Below are positions 34,595 through 46,093 of a stretch of 64,000 nt of DNA, piece after piece; the stretch's first letter is position 1, and every line of letters begins with the position of its first letter. The notes beneath the pieces were generated by a model. It searched no databases. It had not been told where the DNA came from and worked only from the letters and a program-made list of their open reading frames with translations. Position numbers and translations under genes: made by a program. The stretch comes from Cucumis sativus (Eukaryota > Streptophyta > Magnoliopsida > Cucurbitales > Cucurbitaceae), in the NCBI RefSeq assembly GCF_000004075.3, contig NC_026658.2, forward strand, positions 22,432,075-22,496,074, given 5' to 3'.

Positions 34595-36630
34595 TGATGT
34601 AAGAATAATAGGGATTAATTGGGTAATTAGTAATTCCAAGTTAATTTTCTTTTTACCTCCACTTGTAATAAAACTCATAAATAGAAGTATTTCCATCTTG
34701 TATGAAACACCTTATTTATTCTAATTAAAGATCTACAATCTTGGTTATTTGAGGTTTTCTCCCAGAGACTACATAGGTCATCAATTTGGTATCAGAATCA
34801 GAATGATCCCTTGGGCCAACGTTGACTGCTTCGGGTGGAATCTCAAAAAACTCTTGCTAGCACTGATCACAAGAGGGAGCGTTGAGTGTTTGTTCGTTAT
34901 CTATTTAGGGAAACCTTTAAAATTTCAAGAAAGTCTCACATCTATTTAGAGAAACCTTTAAATTTTCAAGAAGGTAAGAAGAAACCAAAGATTTTGCAAG
35001 GATGAACTGTTATCGACAAAGAAAATGTCCAAGAAAAAATACTGTAATTTGTATAGACAAGAAAATCACTTTACTTTCAAAAATAGTGTTGGAATTTTGA
35101 CTGAAGTGACCTTAAAAGAAGAATTTTAACATGATAAATTGCCATTGTTCAATTTTCTTAAAGAATTTTAACATTGACCACATTGAAAATTTGGTTCTAG
35201 AGACTCTGAAGACGTTTCCAAGACAGTTGGGGATGGAGACATAAAAAAGGTCCAAGGATGCAATAGAATCCATTTTTTTTCAAGAAATCAACATAAACAT
35301 TGGAAGTTAGATGAATTAGAGAATCACAAAAAATAACCAAAACTGGATTTTTACTATCCAAGTAGAACGTTCTAAGACTCAAAATGACTCTTTTGGTTTT
35401 GCAACATGATCAGGAAAGGTTGGTTAAAAAAATCGATGAATAAGCCCTATATTTCACTATGAGATTGAAACATATTCAAGGCTCCAACAAAATGACTACT
35501 TTGATCCCATAGTATTGAAAGAAAAAAAGAAAACAACTGAAGAAAACGTTTATTGGAGAAAATAACTCAACATATTGAAGAGTTCCAGCAAGAATCAACT
35601 TTGTACACCGTTGAAGGAAATTAGGGTTTATTGACTCCTTTTGAATATATTATGTAAAATTATGATGGTATCAAAGCATTAGGTTTGACCTCTGCCTCCA
35701 TTGATTTAATTAGCCATCGACAGAAGCCGAACCCACTTATAGATCCACTTCGTTCAAATCCATCTTCAGTGCCCACCTTCTCCTCCGTTGGACCAGTTTC
35801 ATTTCATTCAATATGTATTTTCCTTTTTCCTTTATTAGTATTTTTGTCTCTATTTATTAATCAATGTAATAGGATATGTATACTTTGATTTTTTCAAATT
35901 ATCATATACTAAATAAGAAATAAAGGAATCTCAGTTAGAAACTTTTCAAATAGAAAATCTTGAAAATAAATTTGGACAAAATATTGTTAAGACTCATGTA
36001 GTTGACTAACGTAATTGGGGGAAAATTCACTCGAATGAAGTTGAAGATTAAAAAGAAGAAATTGAAAATGTTGATTCGGAAGTAGTCTCGAGTAGAAAAG
36101 AATAATCCAATGAAGAAAATGGAAAAGTGGTATTCAACGTCAAAACTCTAAATGTCGAGGTGGAAATAAAAAAAATTGACCAAGAACACCACACCAATTG
36201 CTTCGGAAATCAATTGCCACAACAAGAAAATTTGAAGTAAATGACGAAGAAAATATGATTCTTGAAGTGTTCTCCTTGGAAGCTAATTCATTTGTAATTG
36301 ATCCTTTCAATACGGTTTTGAATGATGAGCTTAAAGGAAATATCTTTTTTGGGTTTACGGTCAATGGAGAGGTTCATCGTTGGGTAGCAATATTTGATCT
36401 TTTGTCTCGAATCTATTCCTTTAATCATAATATTTTTATCATACTCCATTCAACAAGTATATTTCAATTGTTTGCTTCATAACACCTTTCTTTTTAAAAC
36501 TTGAGAACAAGTTTTCTTTTTGGATGACACTCTAAAATTTCTATAAATAGGATCATTCCCCTCTGGTATGAAACACATTATTCATTCCAATAAAAAGATT
36601 CACAATCTTAGTTGTTGACATTTTTTGTTT
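34595..36630 (+). mobile_element. Degraded, non-autonomous LTR retroelement
   Basis: An LTR-like segment (about 34595-34786) ends just before TGGTATCAGAATCAG (34787-34801), a primer-binding-site look-alike. A related, truncated copy lies at about 36530-36620. Shared blocks are 'tataaatag', 'tatgaaacac.ttatt.att' and 'cacaatctta/ggtt'. The stretch before the second copy ('cttgagaacaagttttct') is typical of the end of retroelement internal regions. A second primer-binding-like site (TGGTATCAAAGC, 35666-35677) suggests two overlapping relics. No pol domain is readable. Confidence 0.5.
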
Positions 36631-36639
36631 TCTGTAGCT

Positions 36640-37413
36640 GTTTTTACTGTTAAAATTTTAGTTCACTTGTTTTTAATATATATTTTGAAGAGAAGAGTTA
36701 GAAACAAGGGGATGGAGGTAAGCCTAAGATTGTTGCTAATCAACTGCTTTCTTTCATTCACATAAACTGCAAGTGGCTGCTAATCATTTCTACCTGATTT
36801 ATTCATTTGCATTATACATACACCAACCATTTATTGGAAATCGTTAAATTTTTTATTATTTTCACATGTGGATGAATGAGACTTACTTAAATAAATGAAT
36901 GAATTAACGAAGTATTAAGAGAAATATTGGAATCAAATGCTTTTTATTAATATGAAAAAAGGTTCATTATGGTAGAACTTTTGTAGAAAAATTTATTCAT
37001 GCATCTATTCGCATGAACTAAAGTTGGGATATAAATTTTTTCTTTCCCTAATCAATTCAATCTTTGTCAACCATGCTTATAATGAACAGAAGAACAAAAT
37101 GAAAATCAATTCCCAAGTTATGTTCAACTTTAGTTGCATTTTCCATAGAGAATACATGTGGTTCGATTAGTTGAAAATATCTAGAAGTTGATTTCATGAT
37201 GGTGGATATCTGTCAAGCTTATGTCGTTAACTGTAAAGTTGATTTGATCAACAAAACAGAGTAGAAAAGAATTGGTACGAGTATTATACCTCGCCATATA
37301 TTCACGTCGAACACAATCTGAATGAAGCAACAGACATGAGACATGACATCAGAAGAACTATACCGACGTATCCCGAAGTCGAAAACGAGTTATTTAGCCA
37401 CAGAATTCACCCA
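36640..37413. other. AT-rich spacer and 3' flank of the lipase gene
   Basis: Nothing recognisable was found in this stretch. It separates the LTR relic from the stop codon of the minus-strand lipase gene and should include that gene's 3' UTR. Confidence 0.55.
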
Positions 37414-39982
37414 CTAGGATTTCCCTGCTGCTGAAATGGTGTATAGGGACTTAAGCTGTCTGCTTATGAGCTTGCTGTCATGGAGAGCTAACTGAAGCTG
37501 CAAATCATCAGACCACCATTGTTCCAATCCATGAGCTTCAAGAAACTTCTGCTTTCCTTTTGACATTACAAACAACTTTGCTGCTGCCGCCGCTGCTACT
37601 GTTCTCCCATTTGTGGTATTAACATTCTCTTTCCCTTCGTTAATTTTCTCTACTTGATCTGATTTTTCAGTATATGAACAGCATATATAATCACTATTAT
37701 TTACATATAAATGAGGAACCCATTTACCAATTCCCACCACCCCAGGATTCTTTAATCTGTTTAGATTCGATACCCAACTCTTTAAACCAGTTCCTCCATA
37801 TGATTTTTCTTCTTCAGTATTGCTGCTGTTCACTATTGTTTCACTCCCTGAAGGAATCATTGATTTGATTCTCTTCCAAGCAAATTCTGCTTTTTCTCCA
37901 ATGTTTCTCAAACTCATAGCCACTGAAACAGAAGGAGGATTGAACAAATGAGTTTCAACATAAATTCCTTCTTTAGCTAAGGCTTTCCCCACTTGTAGAG
38001 CAAACCCAGCACCTAAGGAATGACCAGCAACACAAACATTGTTGCTTCCATAACTCTCAGCAACTGATTTCAATGCTTCCAAAGCTACATTAAACCTGAC
38101 AGAACCCTTTAGGCTTTCCCAAGCGAGGAACCGAAGGTCGTCCTCGATATCCCTGCGGATTGTTGGGCTTTTGAGTAATGTCCCTCTTAAGGCCAAAACT
38201 GCCCTTGGTGCACCACTGGGTCTGATGACTACTAGATCAGCCATGGCTGCAGACCTATCCCATTCTAGTATTGCACCAAATATTGATCCATCTCTTTCAT
38301 CAATTAAGGTTTGAACTAGCTTGTATTTGAAGGGGATCCACCATTTGGGAGCTAGAGCATTTTCTTTGTTGCTTCTGTTCTCTTGTCTGTCTAGTTCAAG
38401 CAAGTAAACTGCTTGAATAAAACAGGCCATAACAGTTCTTTTGTAATTCCCATCCTTCCTGCAGCAAAATTCTTCATCAGCTTGAACATGCATAACATTA
38501 TAAATTTATATTCTTTAACCCAAAATCTAAAAATCTAAGCTTAGCTCAAACCATGGACCAAGAGTTGTATGGATCAAATCCTCCACTACCATATTGTTGA
38601 ACTCAACGGAGGAAAAAAAAAAAGAAAAGTGAATATCAAGTTGCACCTTTTAAAACTTAGAGTCGGATCTATTCCAAAAAAATCTAAAAAAGATGGTATG
38701 AATTTAAATTTAAAGCATGCATAAACATAACAATTCACATCCCCTTCCAAATTTCAATCAACCAATTTGATTAGGAAGTTGTTTTATGGATTCTTAAATG
38801 TGTATACTTCTTCAAAATGGGTTTTACAAAATAAACCAATTAGACTACATGCATTCACGTTTTCTAAAAAAAAATTATGGATTAAAAGTCTAAATTGATT
38901 CATTAACAAAAGTTAAGAGGTTTAATTAATATATTTAGAAGTTTCATTTTTTTAAATGGAAAGTAACTTAGGATAATTGATATAATTATTAGCTCATATT
39001 TAAATTGATACTACATCAAAGTTTACGGATATAAATTCATATTTTTTATAAAAGAATATTAGTTAACCGTTGTAAATCAATTAATAAACCAAAATTTTCA
39101 AACATTCAGATTCTCAAAAATGTTTGAGCATTCAACAAACATATTGCATACAAATTTCAAGTCCAAATACGTACTCTGCCTAAACTCACAAGATCTAAAT
39201 GAGGACTCAAGTTCTTAGACCATTTTAAGCCAATTGATGGATGTTAAGTATCGAAATTATACTGAGAGCTGTATTTAGAAATAACAGAATGAACAAGAAT
39301 ATTAACAAAAGTATAGCAAAAATTGAAAATCTATCAATTATATCATCCATAGATTATAAAATTTTGTCCTATAGAACAGTATTGTACTGTAATTTATCCT
39401 TATTATTAAATATTAAAATATCATTTTGCTCTTTAATATTTAGAAAATTTTCAATATTCCACATACAACCAATCTTAAAAATAATCATTGTTGTAAAAGA
39501 AAAAAGCAAAAGTTTCTACTACCCTCCCTCTACCTCTATACATTTAGCATACTATTTTTTTTTTCAGGAAAATTATGGCCATTATTTATTTATTTTTCTT
39601 CACAAATATTAATTTGGACGGAACAAATTTAAAATTCAATTGAAAGTAATTAAACTAAAATAGAATGACATTTTTAAAAAAAAATAAAATACAATACCGT
39701 TATGGTATTTTAACCTAGGCAAAATTTAGCCCATGATGAAGCTCAATGAAGGGAAAAAAAAAAGAAAAAGTAGGGAGGATGATCAGAAGAAATGGTTGGA
39801 TTTTGAAGTAGAAAAGATGAATTAAGTTACCAACTGGAATTAATGAGGTCTCGCCAATTAGGAGAAGTAACATTTCGAGGTCCAGATACATGAAAAGCGT
39901 AGGGATGAGCCTCCGCCGCTGGCACCGCCATCGTCGTCGTCGTCTTGGCCGGTGTTAGTTCCGCGGCATCACGACTTGCCAT
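37414..39982 (-). CDS. Alpha/beta hydrolase, class-3 lipase family (At4g10955-like)
   Basis: Two exons on the minus strand, 39982-39831 and 38458-37414, join in frame (Trp51 is split) to 398 residues. The upstream ATG in exon 1 gives MASRDAAELTPAK followed by YAFHVSGPRNV, which fits the family start; the ATG inside the intron-side frame at 38493 is not used. The nucleophile elbow is VAGHSLGAGF with Ser198. Upstream ALRGT (about residue 140) likely supplies the oxyanion loop, and the C-terminal third holds LKNPG, VPHLYVNNSDYICC and a run of six Ala. Plant homologues are often mislabelled 'GDSL esterase/lipase At4g10955', although the GHSLG motif places them with class-3 lipases. The substrate is unknown. 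No signal peptide is visible, so a cytosolic enzyme is likely. A (GAA)n tract lies in the 5' UTR. Confidence 0.9.
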
Positions 39983-39990
39983 TAACCCTC

Positions 39991-40015
39991 TCTTCTTCTT
40001 CTTCTTCTTCTTCTT
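39991..40015 (-). repeat. (GAA)n tract in the lipase 5' UTR
   Basis: About eight CTT units on the plus strand read as GAA repeats in the leader of the minus-strand lipase gene, starting less than 10 bp upstream of the ATG. GAA-rich leaders are common in plants. Confidence 0.8.
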
Positions 40016-40360
40016 CCTCTGGTTGGGTTTGAGAGAGAGGGAGAAATGTAAGTAATTAAGAGAGTGAGAAAAAAGAAAGAGAGTATTTGAGGGGAAAGTT
40101 TGGGGAATTTGGTTTATGGGAACACTTGGAATCGGATTCTATGTGGAGTTCTTCAAATATTTTCCTTTTTATTTATTTGTTCATTTGAAATTGAATTATA
40201 TAATATAATATCAAAATGATGCCGAAACGTCTGCCTTTCCTCCATCTTCAACGGTCATATTTTCATGTTCCTTAATTCTCTTCCTTTCCCTTTTCCGTAA
40301 ATGACCAAACTACCCTTCCTCTTTCTTTTCTTTTTCTTTTTCTTTTTTCCTTAAATGTTA

Positions 40361-40555
40361 TATCAATTTAAATATAAATATGTTTAAACCATGAACTTTT
40401 ACTAACGCTTTGATTTAAACTATTTAAGCACACTTATAAAATAATTTAGAGTTTAAATTTATATAACTCTTACAATTTTAGGTTTAAGTTGATACAATTA
40501 TTAGTTTAAGATTTAAATTTATATATCTTCCAAAGTTTAAGGGTATAAATTGATA
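40361..40555. mobile_element. Small palindromic MITE-like element
   Basis: About 195 bp that begins TATCAATTTAAATAT and ends AGGGTATAAATTGATA, with inner blocks ('gtttaaaccatgaac', 'ccaaagtttaagg') facing each other. The 'atcaatttatacccttaaactt' terminus is shared with the larger element at 46529-46962. No reliable target duplication could be read. Confidence 0.5.
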
Positions 40556-41201
40556 TTCTACTCTCATTTGCTCCTCTAGCTTTTGTCTTTTAGTATCAAT
40601 GTTGGCTCAGCATAGTGCTTTCACTATTGACGTTCTTTCCGATCTCTACGCATTTCACTGTTCCACAAGAAATTCTCTCTACTTTACCGTATTTTAGCTT
40701 GGTAGTTTCCACCACCTGTCAAGGATTCATTTTTTTTTAAAGTATAATTGGAGGTAAGGAGATTCAAGCCATGAATCTACTATCGATATACTCATATGTC
40801 AATTTGACTATACTTCTAACCATTAAATGGAAATTTAGTCGTATAATTTCTAAAGCTTAAATTTAGTCATTTAAAATTGTTTTTCTTCTTTTTAAAACTT
40901 ATAGTTTTTTTTTTCTGTAGTATCAATCTTGAGATTTGATGTTCAATTCTCTCGACATGAATTACTTTAAAAATTATTGAAAATACATAGACAAAAATTT
41001 TAAATTATAGAAACTAAAAGAAAACAAGAGTAAAAAACGAAAACAAAATAATAATTCTTTTTTTATTATTAAAATTCACTTTTAATCTATAAAAAAAAAA
41101 AAAACTAATTTAGCCATTAGACTTTGATTTATAACCATTTGTACTTTAAAATATCCATTCTTTTAGTACAAAAATTTATAATAAGATATTCAATATTTTT
41201 A

Positions 41202-41464
41202 GGGATAGTTGCAAATTTAGCAATTAAATTCAAAATAATTAAGTATTTTTTTAAAATTGCAAATATAGCAAAATTTGTCAAATTCTATCAATGAAAGAGT
41301 CTATCACTGATAGACCATGTTATAAAAATTAGTCTATCACCGATAAATCATACGAGTATATCAGTGATACAAGTCCATATAGTTTTGCTATATTTGCAAT
41401 TTTTTAAAAATATTGTTATATCCTTCATTATTATTCTTCAAATGGTCATCCATTACAATTACCC
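41202..41464. mobile_element. Mutator-type MITE with a perfect 9-bp target duplication
   Basis: A 263-bp palindrome that starts GGGATAGTTGCAAATTTAGC and ends TACAATTACCC. Inner blocks 'attgcaaatatagcaaaa' and 'ttttgctatatttgcaat' face each other around a core with tctatcactgatagacc. The flanks atattttta (41193-41201) and atattttta (41465-41473) are identical. A 9-bp duplication and GG...CC ends indicate Mutator-type transposition. It is related to 7188-7359. Confidence 0.8.
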
Positions 41465-41689
41465 ATATTTTTATTAAATACATCGTCCACATCATAAACT
41501 AATAATAATAATTAACATTCAGTTTAGAGAAAATTATGTACAATGAAGAGTACAAATTTAAAACAATAATAATAAAGTTTAAATACTAAATTGTTACAAA
41601 ATTTAAAAAATAATTACTAAATTAAATGTATAGAATTTAAACTTTGTATTTTTAAACTTTTAGTGAGTTCTTTAAATTTCTTCCTCAAT

Positions 41690-41848
41690 TTTATAATTTG
41701 TAGAATATAAGAAAATTTTAGATTTCGATAGACTTTGATAAAAATTAATAAACATTGATAAACTATTAGTGTCTATCAAAATTACTGATAGATTTATAAA
41801 CACTGATAATATATAAAATTTTGCTATAACTTCTAAACATTTTTACCA
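41690..41848. mobile_element. Fragment of the same MITE family
   Basis: 'gatagactttgataaa', 'agtgtctatcaaaattactgata' and 'aaaattttgctataactt' repeat the core vocabulary of the element at 41202-41464, but the ends are eroded and no target duplication is visible. Confidence 0.5.
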
Positions 41849-42655
41849 ATTGAACGGTAAAGTCTTGAAAAACATTGAAGGAAAAGGCTGAAACCACGGG
41901 GTTGAGTTCATTAATGATTTCATTTTAATCTAAAAAAAATTAATTGTCCAAGGAATTGTGGATCTTGCTACTAAAATTATTAATTTATATCTTATCAAAC
42001 TCATTCTAACTAAGTTCATAACTAACTGACTTCATAACTCTTTACTATTCTTTACCACTCATAGCTCCTTAAATTATACATACTTATACCTTTATTACAA
42101 TTAGTGGATATATATAGATATATATATATATATGAAACCTCTAAAATTTTATTAGTGTATTGATTTAGAGTAGTCTCATATAATTGCAAACCTAGCTAGA
42201 TTCAAAATATTAATATAACGAAATGTAGTTATTAATCTTAAAATTGTTACTGCAATTACCCATAAATTTTCCATAAAAAAATGTGTATCCATATGTTCCA
42301 ATGGTATATTTTATTAGTTCAATATATAGATATATGCATGCAAGAATTGATGAAAGATGATTGATTTTTTTTAGCCATGAATCTAAATCGTTGAAAGTAT
42401 ATTTATTTATTGGCATTACTATTATTTTGTTGCCATTTTGTAGCTTCAATTATTTGTGGTGAAGCTATTTTGGATCATAATTATATATATATATATATAA
42501 GAAAATGAAGTGGATATAAATGCACAATGCAAATTAAACAAAATAAAACAAAAAGAAATAAGAGAAAAATCATAGCCTCCAAAATCAAGTTCCTCTCCCA
42601 GTTCCAGTAATGGAGAACAGAAGCCTTAGATTTTTCATTTGAAAACCATCAAATC

Positions 42656-44708
42656 ATGGCCTCCAATTTCATTATTGGATTTCATTGCTCAAATCCACAC
42701 TTTTCTTCTTCTTCTTCTTCTTCTTCAAATCTGCTGCATAATAAATCGCTGCCCTTCAAGTTCCATTCTCGTTGTTCATCTTCTTCGAGAAAATTCGCTG
42801 TTTCCGAGAGCGCCGAGGGTAGAGTTAACGAAGAGGAATTTCTCATTTCGTCTTCTTCTGGTATGTGTGTTAATTCACTGCTTAAATGTGTATTTTCTTG
42901 ATTTGTTCTTTGTTTTGTCTCTTTGCTGCTTGTTTATTTGTTCCCTTCGTAATTGATTCTTCGTTCTGTAATTCTATAGTTTAATATATTCATTTTCAAT
43001 GGATGAATTCCTATTTGTAAATCTGAATGGTTTGGGTTTAAAATTCTATTTGAGAATATGTTATTAAGAGAATGGACATTATGGACTCCCTTTTGATGTG
43101 GAAGATCCAATTCCAATCCAACTGGTCTATCTATACAAATATAGTAAAGTAATGCTCATCTTGTTTTCCTTGGTTCAATATATTTCTACTTTCTAGGCTT
43201 TGAATAGTATAAATCCATCTGCAATTCAGTTCGGGTGCTTTTAAAAAATTTCATTATCATTTTCGGGTCACCATAAAATTTGAAACCTAAGAAGCACGTA
43301 ACAAGGATACGACGTGATATGAACACGACGACATATCATGTTTTAAAAATCTAGGACATGATACGGCAATGACACACTTATCAAAATATTCACTTTTTAA
43401 AAATATATATCATGTTTATGATAAAAGAAATTTCATATTAAATAATTTAATGCATTTATATGCTTAAAAAACCTAGTTCGATGTATTTCATACTCATATG
43501 TGTCTTTTTAGTCTACCCAATAAGTGTTCTATGCATACTAACAAGTGTCGGATAGCTATCCACCAAGTGTCGACCTAAACACGCTAGCTAAACTAAAGTA
43601 TTTGTATTCTTTGTTTGGAACTATTTATTTTTCCTATTATTTGTGGAAATGTTATCAAACATTTGTTAATAGCAAGAAATAGACAAACCCAGTTAGTATC
43701 TGTGGTTTCATTAGAAAAAGAATAACAAAACTTCATCGGACAATGTCAACAGCTTGCTATTAGGACGAAATATGAGGGCTATCGAAGTTTAGAAATCTAC
43801 TTGAAACTAAAGTTAAACAATGAGTCTAAAAGTGTAGTTTATGTCATTTTGATCTTAATATTTTGAGGATTGCTCAATTTAAGTTTCTATACATGACAAA
43901 GTATCTTGAGTTTAGTTCACAGTGATAGTTTATTGTTCATTTTTAATTTTTTAAACAACTGTGTTATCTATGTATTTTTACTATAAATTTTGAATATATA
44001 TTCGTATATTATATTTCTTTATTTCCTTGCATGAAATTTATTGTTACTCTTTTCGTAAATTTTGCGAGACTAAATTTAAGATTTATCGAAACTACTAATA
44101 CTAAAATTGAACAAACTTGAAAGTATTGGAACGAAAATGTTATTTTAATCTTAATCTTATTGTGTATAGATTATTTATCATTATTTTTTTCCCCTCAACT
44201 GTATAGGATCATCTTCTTCTGCACGCACACAACTCGATCTCTTGGAGCAGCTCTCTTCTGGTAGCCAATTAGTTGATGGTAAGTCAGCTGTGACTCTCTT
44301 CTCTAAACAACTAAACAAAGTGAGAACGAAATAGAATGGCATTGGCTTTCTTTCATTGAACTTGATAGAGATGAGTTCACTTGAACTTACTGAGATTATG
44401 TTATGTTGTCAGGTTATGAAAGCGATGGCAGTTACGGGAAAACTACTATTCGTGATCAACTTGCCCAATTGTTCAGAGACAGAGATGACGATTTTACCGT
44501 TCCTTTGGGCAAGAACTTGAAGAAGGTTAGTGCCAAGTTTTTGACAATTTCTCAGAAGAGGAATATCAAAAGACAAGCATACCTTAATGAAGTATCTCAA
44601 AGAAACGATTCTGTTTTCTTTGCTACAGTTGGAGCATTTGTAATTTTGCCCCCTATTGTAATATTAGGAATTGCTATACTAACTGGTTATGTGCAACTTT
44701 TTCCATGA
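42656..44708 (+). CDS. Small plastid-targeted membrane protein, function unknown
   Basis: Three exons: 42656-42860, 44207-44278 and 44413-44708 (GT-AG introns), giving 190 residues. The first ~55 residues are Ser-rich, poor in acidic residues and basic (eight-Ser run, RCSSSSRKF), a typical chloroplast transit peptide. The mature part has an acidic stretch (EGRVNEEEF), then GYESDGSYGKTTIRDQLAQL and a basic KNLKKVSAKFLTISQKRNIK segment. A strongly hydrophobic C-terminus (VFFATVGAFVILPPIVILGIAILTGYVQLFP region, about residues 159-190) could span once or form a Pro-bent hairpin. This suggests a thylakoid or envelope membrane protein. I could not match it to a named assembly factor and give it no function. 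Intron 1 (1.35 kb) contains a transposon relic. Confidence 0.75.
43285..43600. mobile_element. Intronic DNA-element relic ('acgac/gtgtcg' repeat)
   Basis: The stretch begins 'aagcacgtaacaaggatacgac' and contains 'gaacacgacgacatatcatg' and later 'aacaagtgtcggatagctatcc' and 'aagtgtcgacctaaacacgc'. Plant introns often contain non-autonomous elements with this 'cacgacacgac...gtgtcgg' vocabulary. The ends could not be set precisely. It lies in intron 1 of the plastid protein gene. Confidence 0.45.
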
Positions 44709-46093
44709 TATATATTCTATACATACATCTTATATATATATAGAAATGATTATCACTTGATACTGAAGATTCATTGCACATTCTTTTCATCTTTATGTGA
44801 TTATATCATCTTAGTTCTTTTGAATGCCATATTGTTCCTTCTATGTTTCTAATCTTCAACTTCTACTTCTATATTTTGGTCACTGCTTCATATATGATTT
44901 TACAATTTAAGAATGGTAAGTTTTGAAATTTTGTTGTGGAACCGTATGTATATGTTTACTAAATTTTAGTTTTTGAAAATTAGAATTTAGTTTAGGTTAG
45001 TGCCTCTTTGGTCTATGAACTTTCAACTGTGTTTGAACAAGTGCCTGAAATTTCAACTTTGTGGCTAATGGTTTCTTGAAAAATTGTGTCTCACAAGTCC
45101 TTGACTATAGTTTTTTCTTTTGGATAAATTCATTTTTTTGAAAAACTTAATCGATGTAAGTTTATATAAGTTTATAAGACTTAATTGTTGGATCTATTAG
45201 ATATGGAGATCTATTCTATAAGTTTGAATTTTATGTTTAACAGAATACTAAACCTTCAATTTTGTGTTTAGGATATTCATAGATTTTAAATTTGCAAGTT
45301 TATAGACTAAATTTGTAATTTAACTTTTAATTTAGACCTCGTTTGATTCGTGACAGAAAGAATTGAGTAGAAAACTTTCTTTTACCATATTCAAAATTCA
45401 AAATTTGTGTTTAGGTGTGAATTTGAAAATGGAACAGCCCATCCTTTGTTTATAATTTCTAAAAGCAAAGGAAATGACAATTTATTGTTTTTGAAAATGT
45501 GCTATTTCAAGGTTGTTTTTTAAAATCGATTTTAGAAATAAGTATATCAAACAAGATTTAATTGTACTTTTTGTTTTTGAGGGCATAAAAACGAAAATGA
45601 ATCACAGACCAAATGGAGACTCGATTTCTTTTATTTTGTATCATCAATCAAGAATATTGAGAATTCTACAATAAAAATAATATAGAGACCCTACAATCTT
45701 TATATGCTAGATCAACTGCTCCTTTTGTTGCTAATTTATTTTGAGACTAAATCATGATATCTAATCTTGTGATATTATTAAAAGAGCAATATCAGTATCT
45801 GTGCTCACATCTTTATTCTTCAAAAAAAGAAAACTTTGTATCCATTATGTGAAAATCTGTAATAGAAAACAGAAAAAAACTCACATTGTCTTATCAAAAA
45901 AACATCTCCTCCAAACCCAAAAGATTTTCCATTTCTTACAAAGACCACACTCTTTTCCTATACAAATCCCAAGAAGAAGAGAGAAATGAGTAAGAAGAAT
46001 AACACCAATCTCATGTTAGTGAAAAGAGAGAAAAAAAAAAAGAAAGAAAGAAGCAACGTTTTGACAACTCTATTTTATTTACTCCTTAATTCT
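44709..46093. other. Spacer between convergent genes
   Basis: The plastid-protein gene (+) and the cytochrome b561 gene (-) end toward each other here, so it contains both 3' UTRs. The middle is AT-rich repeat debris ('gtgcctctttggtctatgaactttcaa'-like and 'cctcgtttgattcgtgac'-like phrases). No conserved frame was found. Confidence 0.55.

Larger units (their letters stand above)
40560..42655. other. Repeat-filled spacer between two genes
   Basis: This contains the divergent promoters of the lipase and plastid-protein genes. Besides the MITEs listed separately, there is a TA-rich tract at about 42110-42135 and generic AT-rich DNA. No conserved frame was found; the minus-strand frame at 42210-42449 has no family resemblance. 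Confidence 0.5.

Noticed and set aside
39241..39612. 123-codon open frame in the lipase intron
   Set aside because: Ile/Ser/Lys-rich chance frame inside an intron, on the opposite strand to the gene.
37414..39982. GDSL-type esterase
   Set aside because: Despite the common database label, the nucleophile motif is GHSLG within an alpha/beta-hydrolase layout, not the GDSL block.
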